Part shown: in pieces, positions 1 through 7,336 of the stretch
How the letters are laid out: each line of letters begins with the position of its first letter
Position numbering within the stretch: position 1 is the stretch's first letter
NCBI GenBank assembly: GCA_035566895.1
Contig: DATMQA010000088.1
Span: 4,103-68,102, forward strand
Origin: DATMQA01 sp035566895
GTDB taxonomy: Bacteria; Verrucomicrobiota; Verrucomicrobiia; Limisphaerales; UBA8199
Reading direction: 5' to 3'
Length of the DNA stretch: 64,000 nt
Made by a program: the position numbers and the translations under genes
Notes under the pieces: generated by a model
Seen by the model: only the letters and a program-made list of their open reading frames with translations
Databases searched by the model: none
What the model was told of the DNA's origin: nothing

Positions 1-57
1 GCGTGAGCCTTTATGAGCGCAGATTAGCTCTGTAGCCGTTATTAGCGCTTCAACTGT

Positions 58-507
58 TCAACAGAAACCTTGAAATCCGAGCAAAGCAGGAGCGGGGTGG
101 GTCAGCCAATCGCCGGTTGGCCGGTAATCAAGCGCGGCAAGGTCATTCTCATCCTGCAGGCGATGGATGTGGTCCAGTTGCTCGTGAGTCAATCCCTGGC
201 GGTAATCGGACCACCAGTTAAACCAACGCCAGAAAAATCGTGAGAACCCGGATTCGGGGGTAAAGGGAAGGACAATGTCGAAGCGTTCGGTCGCTTGGGC
301 CAGGGCCGAGAGTTGCGCGAAGAGGCGGTTGCGCCTCTCCCCATGCAGTGATGCGTTTTTTCCGCTGGATGCGCCCGCCCATTCCGCGTCTTTGACAAGC
401 GCAACCACATGTCGGCAGGCTGAAAAAATGTATATTTCCGGGGCATGAACCAGGAATTCTGTGTCGAATTCCTGCATCACGTTCAGCTCGAGTTTAGCTT
501 CGGACAT
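58..507 (-). CDS. hypothetical protein, no family recognised
   Basis: An open frame of about 149 codons on the minus strand. The ATG at 507 is preferred over the upstream ATG at 576 because a purine-rich GAGGCAAGG lies about 10 bases before it and the protein begins MSEAKLELNVMQEFDTEF. The product looks soluble: no signal peptide and no membrane segment. Its middle is aromatic-rich (SGFSRFFWRWFNWWSDYRQG) and its end is acidic then proline-containing. No catalytic motif or family was recognised. It stands alone, with 178 bases between its start and the next gene, which points the other way. It may be a lineage-restricted cytoplasmic protein. Confidence 0.5.
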   Translation of the reverse strand: MSEAKLELNVMQEFDTEFLVHAPEIYIFSACRHVVALVKDAEWAGASSGKNASLHGERRNRLFAQLSALAQATERFDIVLPFTPESGFSRFFWRWFNWWSDYRQGLTHEQLDHIHRLQDENDLAALDYRPTGDWLTHPAPALLGFQGFC

Positions 508-685
508 AAACAAGCCTTGCCTCAAAAAAAGGCAGTTCTTGGTGGCCGCATAGTCCGTGCCATACTGAGGTACCAAGTGCCGGTGACGCCGGCTAACGGC
601 CAGGCATTCTACCGCCTGTCCGTTCGCTAACTAGCCGTATGCGAACCGCAGCGCAAATGCTATCTTCCGTCACGAAAAAACGCTG

Positions 686-2686
686 ATGAAGAACAGGTCG
701 TTTCTTGGCCCAGCTCTGGCGGTGCTGTGCCTCCTCGCCGGTCCAGGACGGGAGGTTCAAGCCGCGCCGGCTCCCAGCGACCAGGCGGCGCAACCCGGGA
801 CCTTCTTCAAAAGCTCCAAGCCATACACGCGCTGGTGGTGGTTCGCCTCCGAGATCAGGAAAGAAGACCTCGACGCGCAGTTGGAATGGCTAAAGGATAA
901 CAATTTCGGCGGCGTCGAGATTGCCTGGCTCTACCCGCCTCGGCCCAAGGTCTGGGCCAAGCTGTTCAGCCAGTTGAGTCCCGAGGAAAAGCAGCGCCGG
1001 ACCCAGGCCGCCAAGTGGCTCAGCCCCGAGTGGTCGGCGCTCGTCGCCTACGCCAAACAGAAGGCCGACAGCCTGGGACTCGGCTGCGACTTCACCTTCG
1101 GCAGCGGGTGGCCATTTGGCGATACCGGCGTCACGAAAGACGAATCGGTGCAAATATACGGCAAGCCGGACTTTGAACAACGCATCGAAAGGATCTCCTG
1201 GGAGCTGCCCGCCAAACCGCTCGTCTTGAACCATCTCGACCATCGGGCCTTCGCGCACTATGCCCAGCGGATTGGCCAAGCGCTGGCCCCTGCCCTGGCG
1301 GGCTCGCGCAGCGGCCTGTTCTGCGACTCGTGGGAGGTCGAGACGCACGGCTTGTGGACGCGCGGCTTCGGCGAGGCGTTCAAAAAGAAATTCGGCTACC
1401 ATGTGGAGCCCTTCATGAGCCGCCTCTACGACCGCGATAGCGGCGACGTCCGCTACGACTACATGAAGCTGCTGTCGGATTACGTCATCGAGGAGTTCTA
1501 CCAGCCCTTCGCGCGGACCAGCCACGAGCTAGGGGCGTTCTCTCGCGTGCAAGCCCACGGTTCGCCGACCGACCTCATCAGGGCCTATGCCTTGTTTGAC
1601 GTGCCGGAAACCGAGGCGATGCTTTTCGAGCCGCCGTTCGGCAGGATCGCGGCCTCGGCCGCCGCCCTGGCCTCGCGCAGGGAAGTCAGCGCGGAGACGT
1701 TTACCTGCTTGTACGGATACGCCCGCGAGCACCACGAGGAAGAACAGACGGCCGACCTCAAGCTCGTCGCCGACGCCATGTTCGCCAACGGGGTGAATCA
1801 AATCGTCTGGCATGGCACGCCGCTTAGCTACAAGGACGCCGGGCACGACAGCGAATTCTACGCCACCGTGCATGTCGGGCGCGAAGGCGCGCTGGCCAAG
1901 GACCTGGCGGCCTTCAACGCCTACATGGAAAAGGTCTCCGAGTTCATGAAGCGGGGCAGGACCTTCTCGGATATCGCGGTGTACCTGCCGTTGGAGGATT
2001 CCTGGGTGACGGGGGAATATCCGAAAGGACTGCAAATACCCTGGGGCGCATCGGATGCCTTCGAACTGCGCGACGCCCGCTTTCCGGACGAGTTGAGGGG
2101 GTATCATCCGTTGTGGATCAACCATGAGTTTTTGAAACGCGGGGCGATGGAGGGCCGCCGCCTGCGCGTCGCAGACCTGACTTTTTCGATGCTCTATGTG
2201 GATGCTTCCTATCTGGACCTGGAAACGCTCGGCACCATCTTGCAGGTTGCCAAGGCGGGACTGCCGCTCTGTCTGAAGTGCGCACCGAAACAGGCCGGCC
2301 GCATCAAGTCAAATGCGTTCGCTGCACAGCTCAAGAAGCTTCGCTCACTTGCGAACGTCTCTTCCGACCTCGGAACGGTCGTCGCCAGCAAGCCGCTGGT
2401 TGCCGGCGAGGATCTCCCGGATTACTGGGCCCGGGTGGATAAGGGCGAGGTTATCATCTTTTTTGCCCACCCGATGACGCGAGACCTCCGGCTGCCCCTG
2501 CGCTTCGGACAGTCGTTCACAGACCAGGAGCTGACGCGCGATGTGACCCTGGCGGCCGCCGGACGCTCGCTGCCGCTCAAGCTGGTATTCAAGCCGTACC
2601 AATCGCTCTTACTTAAGCTGGATAAAGGGGGGCGTGCCGAGTTCCAGGACATCCCGTACCAACCTCCACCGGCAGTGCCTTATTGA
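686..2686 (+). CDS. secreted GH106-like glycoside hydrolase
   Basis: 666 residues with a Sec-type signal peptide (about 1-27, cleavage near EVQA/APAP). The first 60 mature residues carry the pattern TRWWWFASEIRKEDLDAQL followed by NNFGGVEIAWLYP, which resembles the start of the TIM barrel in GH106-like alpha-L-rhamnosidases. Further family-like blocks are GSGWPFGDTGV (about residue 145), LFCDSWEVETHG (about 210) and VQAHGSPTDLIRAYALFD (about 290), with acidic residues that could be catalytic. It is much shorter than classical GH106 enzymes of around 1000 residues, so only the barrel and a short C-terminal beta domain seem present. A role in cleaving rhamnose-containing plant polysaccharide outside the cytoplasm is inference. 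The substrate cannot be read from the sequence. Confidence 0.75.
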   Translation: MKNRSFLGPALAVLCLLAGPGREVQAAPAPSDQAAQPGTFFKSSKPYTRWWWFASEIRKEDLDAQLEWLKDNNFGGVEIAWLYPPRPKVWAKLFSQLSPEEKQRRTQAAKWLSPEWSALVAYAKQKADSLGLGCDFTFGSGWPFGDTGVTKDESVQIYGKPDFEQRIERISWELPAKPLVLNHLDHRAFAHYAQRIGQALAPALAGSRSGLFCDSWEVETHGLWTRGFGEAFKKKFGYHVEPFMSRLYDRDSGDVRYDYMKLLSDYVIEEFYQPFARTSHELGAFSRVQAHGSPTDLIRAYALFDVPETEAMLFEPPFGRIAASAAALASRREVSAETFTCLYGYAREHHEEEQTADLKLVADAMFANGVNQIVWHGTPLSYKDAGHDSEFYATVHVGREGALAKDLAAFNAYMEKVSEFMKRGRTFSDIAVYLPLEDSWVTGEYPKGLQIPWGASDAFELRDARFPDELRGYHPLWINHEFLKRGAMEGRRLRVADLTFSMLYVDASYLDLETLGTILQVAKAGLPLCLKCAPKQAGRIKSNAFAAQLKKLRSLANVSSDLGTVVASKPLVAGEDLPDYWARVDKGEVIIFFAHPMTRDLRLPLRFGQSFTDQELTRDVTLAAAGRSLPLKLVFKPYQSLLLKLDKGGRAEFQDIPYQPPPAVPY

Positions 2687-3028
2687 GCCTGCCTTTCCTA
2701 AGCTGACATTAGCCGGGGAGCCGGGTGGGGTAAGGGTGCCTTGGCAAAGCCGGTAAGCCAAGCAGTGAGAGTTGACAAAGCTACCGCTGCCAGACGAGCG
2801 CCGACACGGCGGGGGACCTGAAAGAGAATTGGGTGGATGAGATCACAGATAGTCGAGGTGTTTATGCCGATCCGTTTGGCCAAGGCGGTGTGCTGCTAGG
2901 TTACTGGGTCGGCGTTCCGCCATTTCGCCATTATGGGAACAAATGCAGATTAGCAGATCCCCTTGTATTTTCAACTCCGATGCTGCCTGCCCCCCGATGG
3001 TGGCGACTTTACGTCCGGTGCTTTTCGC
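2687..3028. other. intergenic stretch without recognisable features
   Basis: About 340 bases between two convergent genes. It holds only short open frames without ribosome-binding sites or family resemblance. No clear rho-independent terminator or tRNA was seen. Confidence 0.5.
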
Positions 3029-4651
3029 TTAGGGCACTCGCAGCGTATAAAACTGCCGCAGGCTCGTTCCGATGGCGTTCGTGAAGGAGAATTTGCCGTT
3101 GGTGTCAAAACTCCCGTTCGTCAACACCACCCAGTTGGTGCGCGGCAATAGCAGGTTCGTCGAGATCAACACGCGATACGTGCCGCCCGGACCGCTGTTG
3201 TTCGTCCCGCTCAAGATAAAAGTTCCGCCGCTCACCGCAACGCGCTGGATCGTCGGCGCCGACAAAATGGAGGTGAAGGTAAACCTGTCCGCCGCTGTCA
3301 GGGCCGAGGTTCCATAACCAAAAATGGGCGCGTTGACATTGGCGTTGGGATTGCTGCTGATGTTGTCCACTTCGTTAGTGCCCGATTGAACCTTCACATC
3401 CACCGTCCCGGAACCGCTGGGAATTGTCACCGAGATCTGGGTGTCGCCGAGCACGTTGACCGAGCCGGCGGCCGTGCTGCCAAAGAGCACCGACAGGCGC
3501 CCCGCCGCGCCCGAGAAGTTCTGGCCCTGAACGGTGAGAGCGCTGCCGAGCGGACCGTTGGCTGCGCTCAAGCCGGTCACGATGGGCATGAGGTTGACAA
3601 CGTCGAAATTGGTGGCCTGCAACTGCCTGATACCATTGAGGACATCGGTCATGTCCCAGGTGAGGCTGATGCCGTTGGTGGCGTTCACCGAGGCGGACGC
3701 GCCCGTGACATACATGGCACTGCCGACATCCGCGAGGATGAGGCCGTATTGCTGCATGGCCCGGGCAAGGCTCTGAGACTGAGGACCCATCGTGCTGATC
3801 AAAGCGTTGACGGCCGGCGTGTTCTTCAGGCGCAATCGGCCGCCAAAAGGCAAATTGGTGGCGCCCTGCGAAGTCGAAACTATGTGCGAGCCGGGAAAAA
3901 CGTATTGTGGGTTAATATCGCCGGCCGGCAAGGTCATGCGCAGGGCGTGGTTGATGGCGCCCTGGCCTCCCTGCGCCACAGTCAACCCCTCATCGGGCCG
4001 GGCCAGTCCGGCCAGGATCGACAGTCCCGCGGCGTCCGCGGACGTCTCGCCGAGAGTGCGGAAGCTGTTCGCGTTAAAGTTCCAGACGGTTTCCTGGGCT
4101 GCGTGCCACTTGCCGTCCGTATGAGGAAGTTCAACGCCGCTCGTATTGGGAAACAAGGTCGTGTCGGATGGACGGGTCACCCCATACAGCTCAAAGCCGA
4201 TGTTGTTGTCCTCGTCCCAAACGATCAGATGCGAGTCGCCGCGTTGACCCGTGTTGTAACCGCCCCCGTTGGGATTTGGTCCGTTTTGGTAATCGCCTTC
4301 AATTACGGCATTCGCCGGAATCGGCACCCCGACGATGTCACTTTCACCGGGATAATTGTCGATGATGACATTGATCTTCGTAGTGCTGTTGCCGTGGACC
4401 ACGTTGAAGGGAATCCCGTACAAGGGGCTGGCCCCATTGGAAGCACTATCCGCGCCCCAATCGGGGTGGATATGGATCGAGGAGCCGATGTGGGCGATGA
4501 TAGCTGCCGAATTCGTCGCCACTGGCGCGTTGCTGATGTCCTGGTTCCAGGGATAGTTCGTTGGATAGAGCTGGTTCCCAAGCAACGAAGCCAGTCCCGA
4601 GTGGACGGGCGTCAGCGCTGCACCTGTCGCCAAGGCCATCAGGCGCTTCAT
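3029..4651 (-). CDS. secreted IPT/TIG-domain protein with C-terminal beta module
   Basis: The start at 4651 (MKRLMALATGAALTP) is preferred because GAGAAAGA sits about 6 bases upstream and a signal-peptide-like segment follows. An upstream in-frame ATG at 4672 is less likely. The product has about 540 residues. The first 300 form an unrecognised extracellular domain containing HIHPDWGADSASNG and DSHLIVWDEDNNIGFELYG. Next comes an IPT/TIG immunoglobulin-like fold (MPIVTGLSAANGPLGSAL to SGTVDVKV). The last 75 residues form a beta module ending NAIGTSLRQFYTLRVP, also seen in two other proteins of the window. It is the last of five secreted-protein genes on this strand. A surface or binding role is inference. 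No catalytic motif is visible. Confidence 0.7.
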   Translation of the reverse strand: MKRLMALATGAALTPVHSGLASLLGNQLYPTNYPWNQDISNAPVATNSAAIIAHIGSSIHIHPDWGADSASNGASPLYGIPFNVVHGNSTTKINVIIDNYPGESDIVGVPIPANAVIEGDYQNGPNPNGGGYNTGQRGDSHLIVWDEDNNIGFELYGVTRPSDTTLFPNTSGVELPHTDGKWHAAQETVWNFNANSFRTLGETSADAAGLSILAGLARPDEGLTVAQGGQGAINHALRMTLPAGDINPQYVFPGSHIVSTSQGATNLPFGGRLRLKNTPAVNALISTMGPQSQSLARAMQQYGLILADVGSAMYVTGASASVNATNGISLTWDMTDVLNGIRQLQATNFDVVNLMPIVTGLSAANGPLGSALTVQGQNFSGAAGRLSVLFGSTAAGSVNVLGDTQISVTIPSGSGTVDVKVQSGTNEVDNISSNPNANVNAPIFGYGTSALTAADRFTFTSILSAPTIQRVAVSGGTFILSGTNNSGPGGTYRVLISTNLLLPRTNWVVLTNGSFDTNGKFSFTNAIGTSLRQFYTLRVP

Positions 4652-4831
4652 ACGGCGTCTTTCTCGTCGCATTTTTCTCGAAACGTTGTGCCGGCATTGA
4701 AGCCCCCCAAGCACACGAAAGGGGACCGGCGCTCACACTCCGGGGCCGGCAGACGATTTCCCAAATGATACTCCCAAGGTGCAGGCTCATCCAATGAAAT
4801 TCTACGCAATACTGACTTCAGGGCGGTCAGG

Positions 4832-6271
4832 TCAATGGTCCAGGTTCCGTTGCCCCGCGGTTCTTTCCAATTTCTCAAGCCTTAACCTCAAGGCTTCAAT
4901 CTCGGCGTCCTTGGTTTTCACTTGCGCTTCGAGTTTTTGATTCAGTCCCTGAATGGCGGTCAGAGCGACGCCGCCTTCATCGACAATGCCGATGGTCGTG
5001 TCGCTGGCACCGAGACCAAAGGTTGCTTTGAAATCCTGCGCGGTCGGGCCGAGATGGCGGATATTTGGGACCTCGTTGGTGAAACGCCAGCTTTGGATCG
5101 GCAACGCGACCAGCCTCGCCAGAATATCCTCCGGATTGACCCCGAGGAATCCGGTCTTGATGTTGCGGTCCGAACCGAGGGACGAGGAAATTATTAAAGT
5201 GTTGCCGTTGGTGCCGATGGTGACGCCGGTGCCGGCTGCTAGAATGACTCGGTCGCTTAATCCGTTGAGACTGGTCACAGCCTGGCCCGGTGAAAGGTCG
5301 GCCACGACACCGGCCGAGTAGGCGTAAAGCGCCTGGGGCGTCGGCGTGATGGGCAACGGCGGGGTGAGCGGAGTGAAACTGTTACCGTTGGGTGGCATGA
5401 CCGACATACTCAGCCAAAGCGGGTTGCCCATAAAAATGGTGGGGTTGAACGGCAACGGTGTGGTGAAAAGACCATTGACCACTTTCACCGCCTGGGTGAC
5501 CAACAAGCTTACGGGCAGGCCGTTGCTCCCGTCCAGCAGTTGGAAGGTAAAGTTGTACAGGCCGTTGCTCGGCGGCAACATGGGAATCGAATTGCAAGAG
5601 ATGTTGCCCTGGAAACTCGGAAACGGCACTGGGACCGAATACGGAAGCTGGACGGGGTAGGCCCAATCCGGCGGCATGTCCGGCACGATGGCGGGAACAT
5701 TGACGAGGGTCTCGTGGGCCTGGTTATTGCCATCCGTCCAGTCGTCGATGATGGTCAAGGTACCATTTTTTGGCTGTGTGTCCGAAAGCATTCCAAAGGT
5801 CGTGGCCGTCTTTCCGGGGGAAAGACAACCGGCACCAAACAGAAAAGTGACATCGCCCAGCGGCGTCAGTGTGCCCGAAGACACGTTGACAGTGCCGGTT
5901 CCATTGGTGAGCACGAGCACATCGTAGGTGCAGCTCAGCGGCCGGCTGAAATGGATCAAGAGTTTGACACAATGATTGGCCGCCACGGACATGCCGCTCA
6001 AGTCCAGGGAATAAACGTAAAAGACGTGGTCTTCCAAACGGACATTGTCAGCCTTATAGGACGCGACGCTGGTGACGACGCCGATTCCGGAAACCCCAGT
6101 CAACGTAAAGCTGTTGCTGGTGGTTAGGGGAGCTGGAACCAGCAGTGAATCGTCCCAGCATGGGCCGCCGGGAATGATGAGGGTCACATCGCCGACGGTC
6201 AACGAGCTGTTGGCACGCGTGGACGCAGCCACGCACGCGACGAGAAGAATTTGAACCAGGTATTTATTCAT
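4832..6271 (-). CDS. secreted protein with C-terminal S74 intramolecular chaperone domain
   Basis: The start at 6271 is supported by AGAAAGGA about 8 bases upstream and by a signal peptide, MNKYLVQILLVACVAASTRA. A longer frame to 6526 is only the antisense-like extension. The product has about 479 residues. The N-terminal 320 residues are Ser/Thr/Val-rich beta structure. Then comes the LTPPLPITPTPQALYAYSAG segment, typically found before such domains. From Ser367 (SDRNIKTGFLGVNPEDILAR) it matches peptidase S74, the self-cleaving trimerisation chaperone of phage tail fibres and endosialidases. The final 35 residues are a coiled coil. By family knowledge the domain trimerises the protein and may autocleave before the Ser. 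No phage genes are nearby, so a cell-surface trimeric fibre is the likely role. Confidence 0.78.
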   Translation of the reverse strand: MNKYLVQILLVACVAASTRANSSLTVGDVTLIIPGGPCWDDSLLVPAPLTTSNSFTLTGVSGIGVVTSVASYKADNVRLEDHVFYVYSLDLSGMSVAANHCVKLLIHFSRPLSCTYDVLVLTNGTGTVNVSSGTLTPLGDVTFLFGAGCLSPGKTATTFGMLSDTQPKNGTLTIIDDWTDGNNQAHETLVNVPAIVPDMPPDWAYPVQLPYSVPVPFPSFQGNISCNSIPMLPPSNGLYNFTFQLLDGSNGLPVSLLVTQAVKVVNGLFTTPLPFNPTIFMGNPLWLSMSVMPPNGNSFTPLTPPLPITPTPQALYAYSAGVVADLSPGQAVTSLNGLSDRVILAAGTGVTIGTNGNTLIISSSLGSDRNIKTGFLGVNPEDILARLVALPIQSWRFTNEVPNIRHLGPTAQDFKATFGLGASDTTIGIVDEGGVALTAIQGLNQKLEAQVKTKDAEIEALRLRLEKLERTAGQRNLDH

Positions 6272-6309
6272 TGCTAAGTCCTTTCTCCAGGGAAGTTGTT
6301 CGTCACCGG

Positions 6310-6834
6310 CTAATGCCCGATGGTGGACGGGCCAAAAACCGATGTGATGGTCATCGGCTTTAAAATCGTCATGGTTTCGGTCGAATCGCTGGGTTGCACA
6401 CTGGCATTGAGGGCGATGGTGCCGCCGCTGGCCACGGCGCTCACGCCATTGGCCAGGGTGTTGTAGGGCTGGGAGTAGGTGCCAAAATAGAAGCCGAAGG
6501 GGCTGGAGTAATTGAAATCTACCCACACGGGGCCATAGAAGGTAACCGGGTCCGAAGAGATGCCATTGGCGATAACCCGCAGCGCGAACGTGCCCGGTGC
6601 ATTGAAGACATTTGAGGGGATGGTCACCTCAGTGGTGACCATCCGCCCGCCGGTTTGCACGCTGGTAATGCTCCAATTGTAGGTGGTCCCGCAGGAAACA
6701 TTCCCCCCGCCGTCGGTGAAGGTGACAATGGGAAAGTTGCTGTCCATCTGAGCGTCGTCGCGGTAAGCGGCGCCAGAGCTGCAACCTTGTGCACAACTGC
6801 CGATTTTACCGGAGTTTTGCATGGGAGGTTTCAT
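6310..6834 (-). pseudogene. truncated remnant of a secreted beta-helix protein
   Basis: 174 codons with an AGAAAGG ribosome-binding site upstream. The first 25 residues (MKPPMQNSGKIGSCAQGCSS) are nearly the same as the leader of the S74 protein that starts at 9709. The hydrophobic signal core that follows there is missing here, and the frame runs straight into an immunoglobulin-like segment. After that comes VDFNYSSPFGFYFGTYSQ and GVSAVASGGTIALNASVQ, which looks like the opening of a right-handed beta-helix, and the frame then stops. It seems to be the 5' and central pieces of a larger exported protein joined by deletion. It could still be translated. A short functional protein cannot be excluded, but the lost export signal argues against it. 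Confidence 0.6.
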
Positions 6835-6874
6835 TGTTTGTTTGCCTTTCTCTTGGACGGTGCTCCGCTATTCC

Positions 6875-7324
6875 TCACGGGTTCATCAGCCGGAAAAACC
6901 ATTTGCCCGCTGGTTGAGTGAGGGTCAGATAATTCGTTCCGTTGCTGTTGGTGACGCCGCTGCTGGCCGACCAGCCGGCGGCTGCGGTAACGCTGCTGTT
7001 CTGCTGCAAGCTCCAGCTCGCAACGGCTTGCCAGTAGACCGTCACCGAATTGGTGCCTCGGCTGATGTAAAGGAGCGGCGCGCCCGGCGTTTGCACCGGC
7101 GCAATCAACGCCCAAAATCCGCCCGTGACTGAATAAGAGCCACCGGTCATCGGCCCGCCGGCATCGTGTTGGCCGATGGTGCCGCTGACCGCGTACGTTC
7201 CGCCGGTGCTGTTCATGCCACCGCCACCGGAGACTTTGTACCAGTCAATGCTGTAGCTTTGGGCGGTCGCGCGAAGGCACAGGGTAAAAGGCAAAAGGCA
7301 CAAAAGAATGAGTTTGTATTTCAT
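6875..7324 (-). CDS. small secreted protein with SYSIDWYKVSGGGG repeat-like N-terminus
   Basis: 149 residues with a clear signal peptide (MKYKLILLCLLPFTLCLRATAQ). The mature N-terminus SYSIDWYKVSGGGGMNSTGG, followed by YAVSGTIGQHDAGGPMTGGS and YSVTGGFWAL, is a pattern I associate with short exported proteins of Verrucomicrobiota. No function is known to me. The C-terminal 70 residues form the beta module that ends WFFRLMNP, comparable with the ends of the proteins at 3029 and 18905. The gene lies 12 bases downstream of the stop of the large S74 protein, so co-transcription is likely. It may be an accessory to the fibre proteins around it (inference). Confidence 0.7.
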   Translation of the reverse strand: MKYKLILLCLLPFTLCLRATAQSYSIDWYKVSGGGGMNSTGGTYAVSGTIGQHDAGGPMTGGSYSVTGGFWALIAPVQTPGAPLLYISRGTNSVTVYWQAVASWSLQQNSSVTAAAGWSASSGVTNSNGTNYLTLTQPAGKWFFRLMNP

Positions 7325-7336
7325 GGTTATGCTCCT

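Noticed and set aside
3386..4768. Long plus-strand frame of 460 codons
   Set aside because: It lies opposite the secreted IPT/TIG gene, has no family resemblance, is rich in Arg/His/Val as antisense frames of GC-rich genes are, and has no ribosome-binding site.
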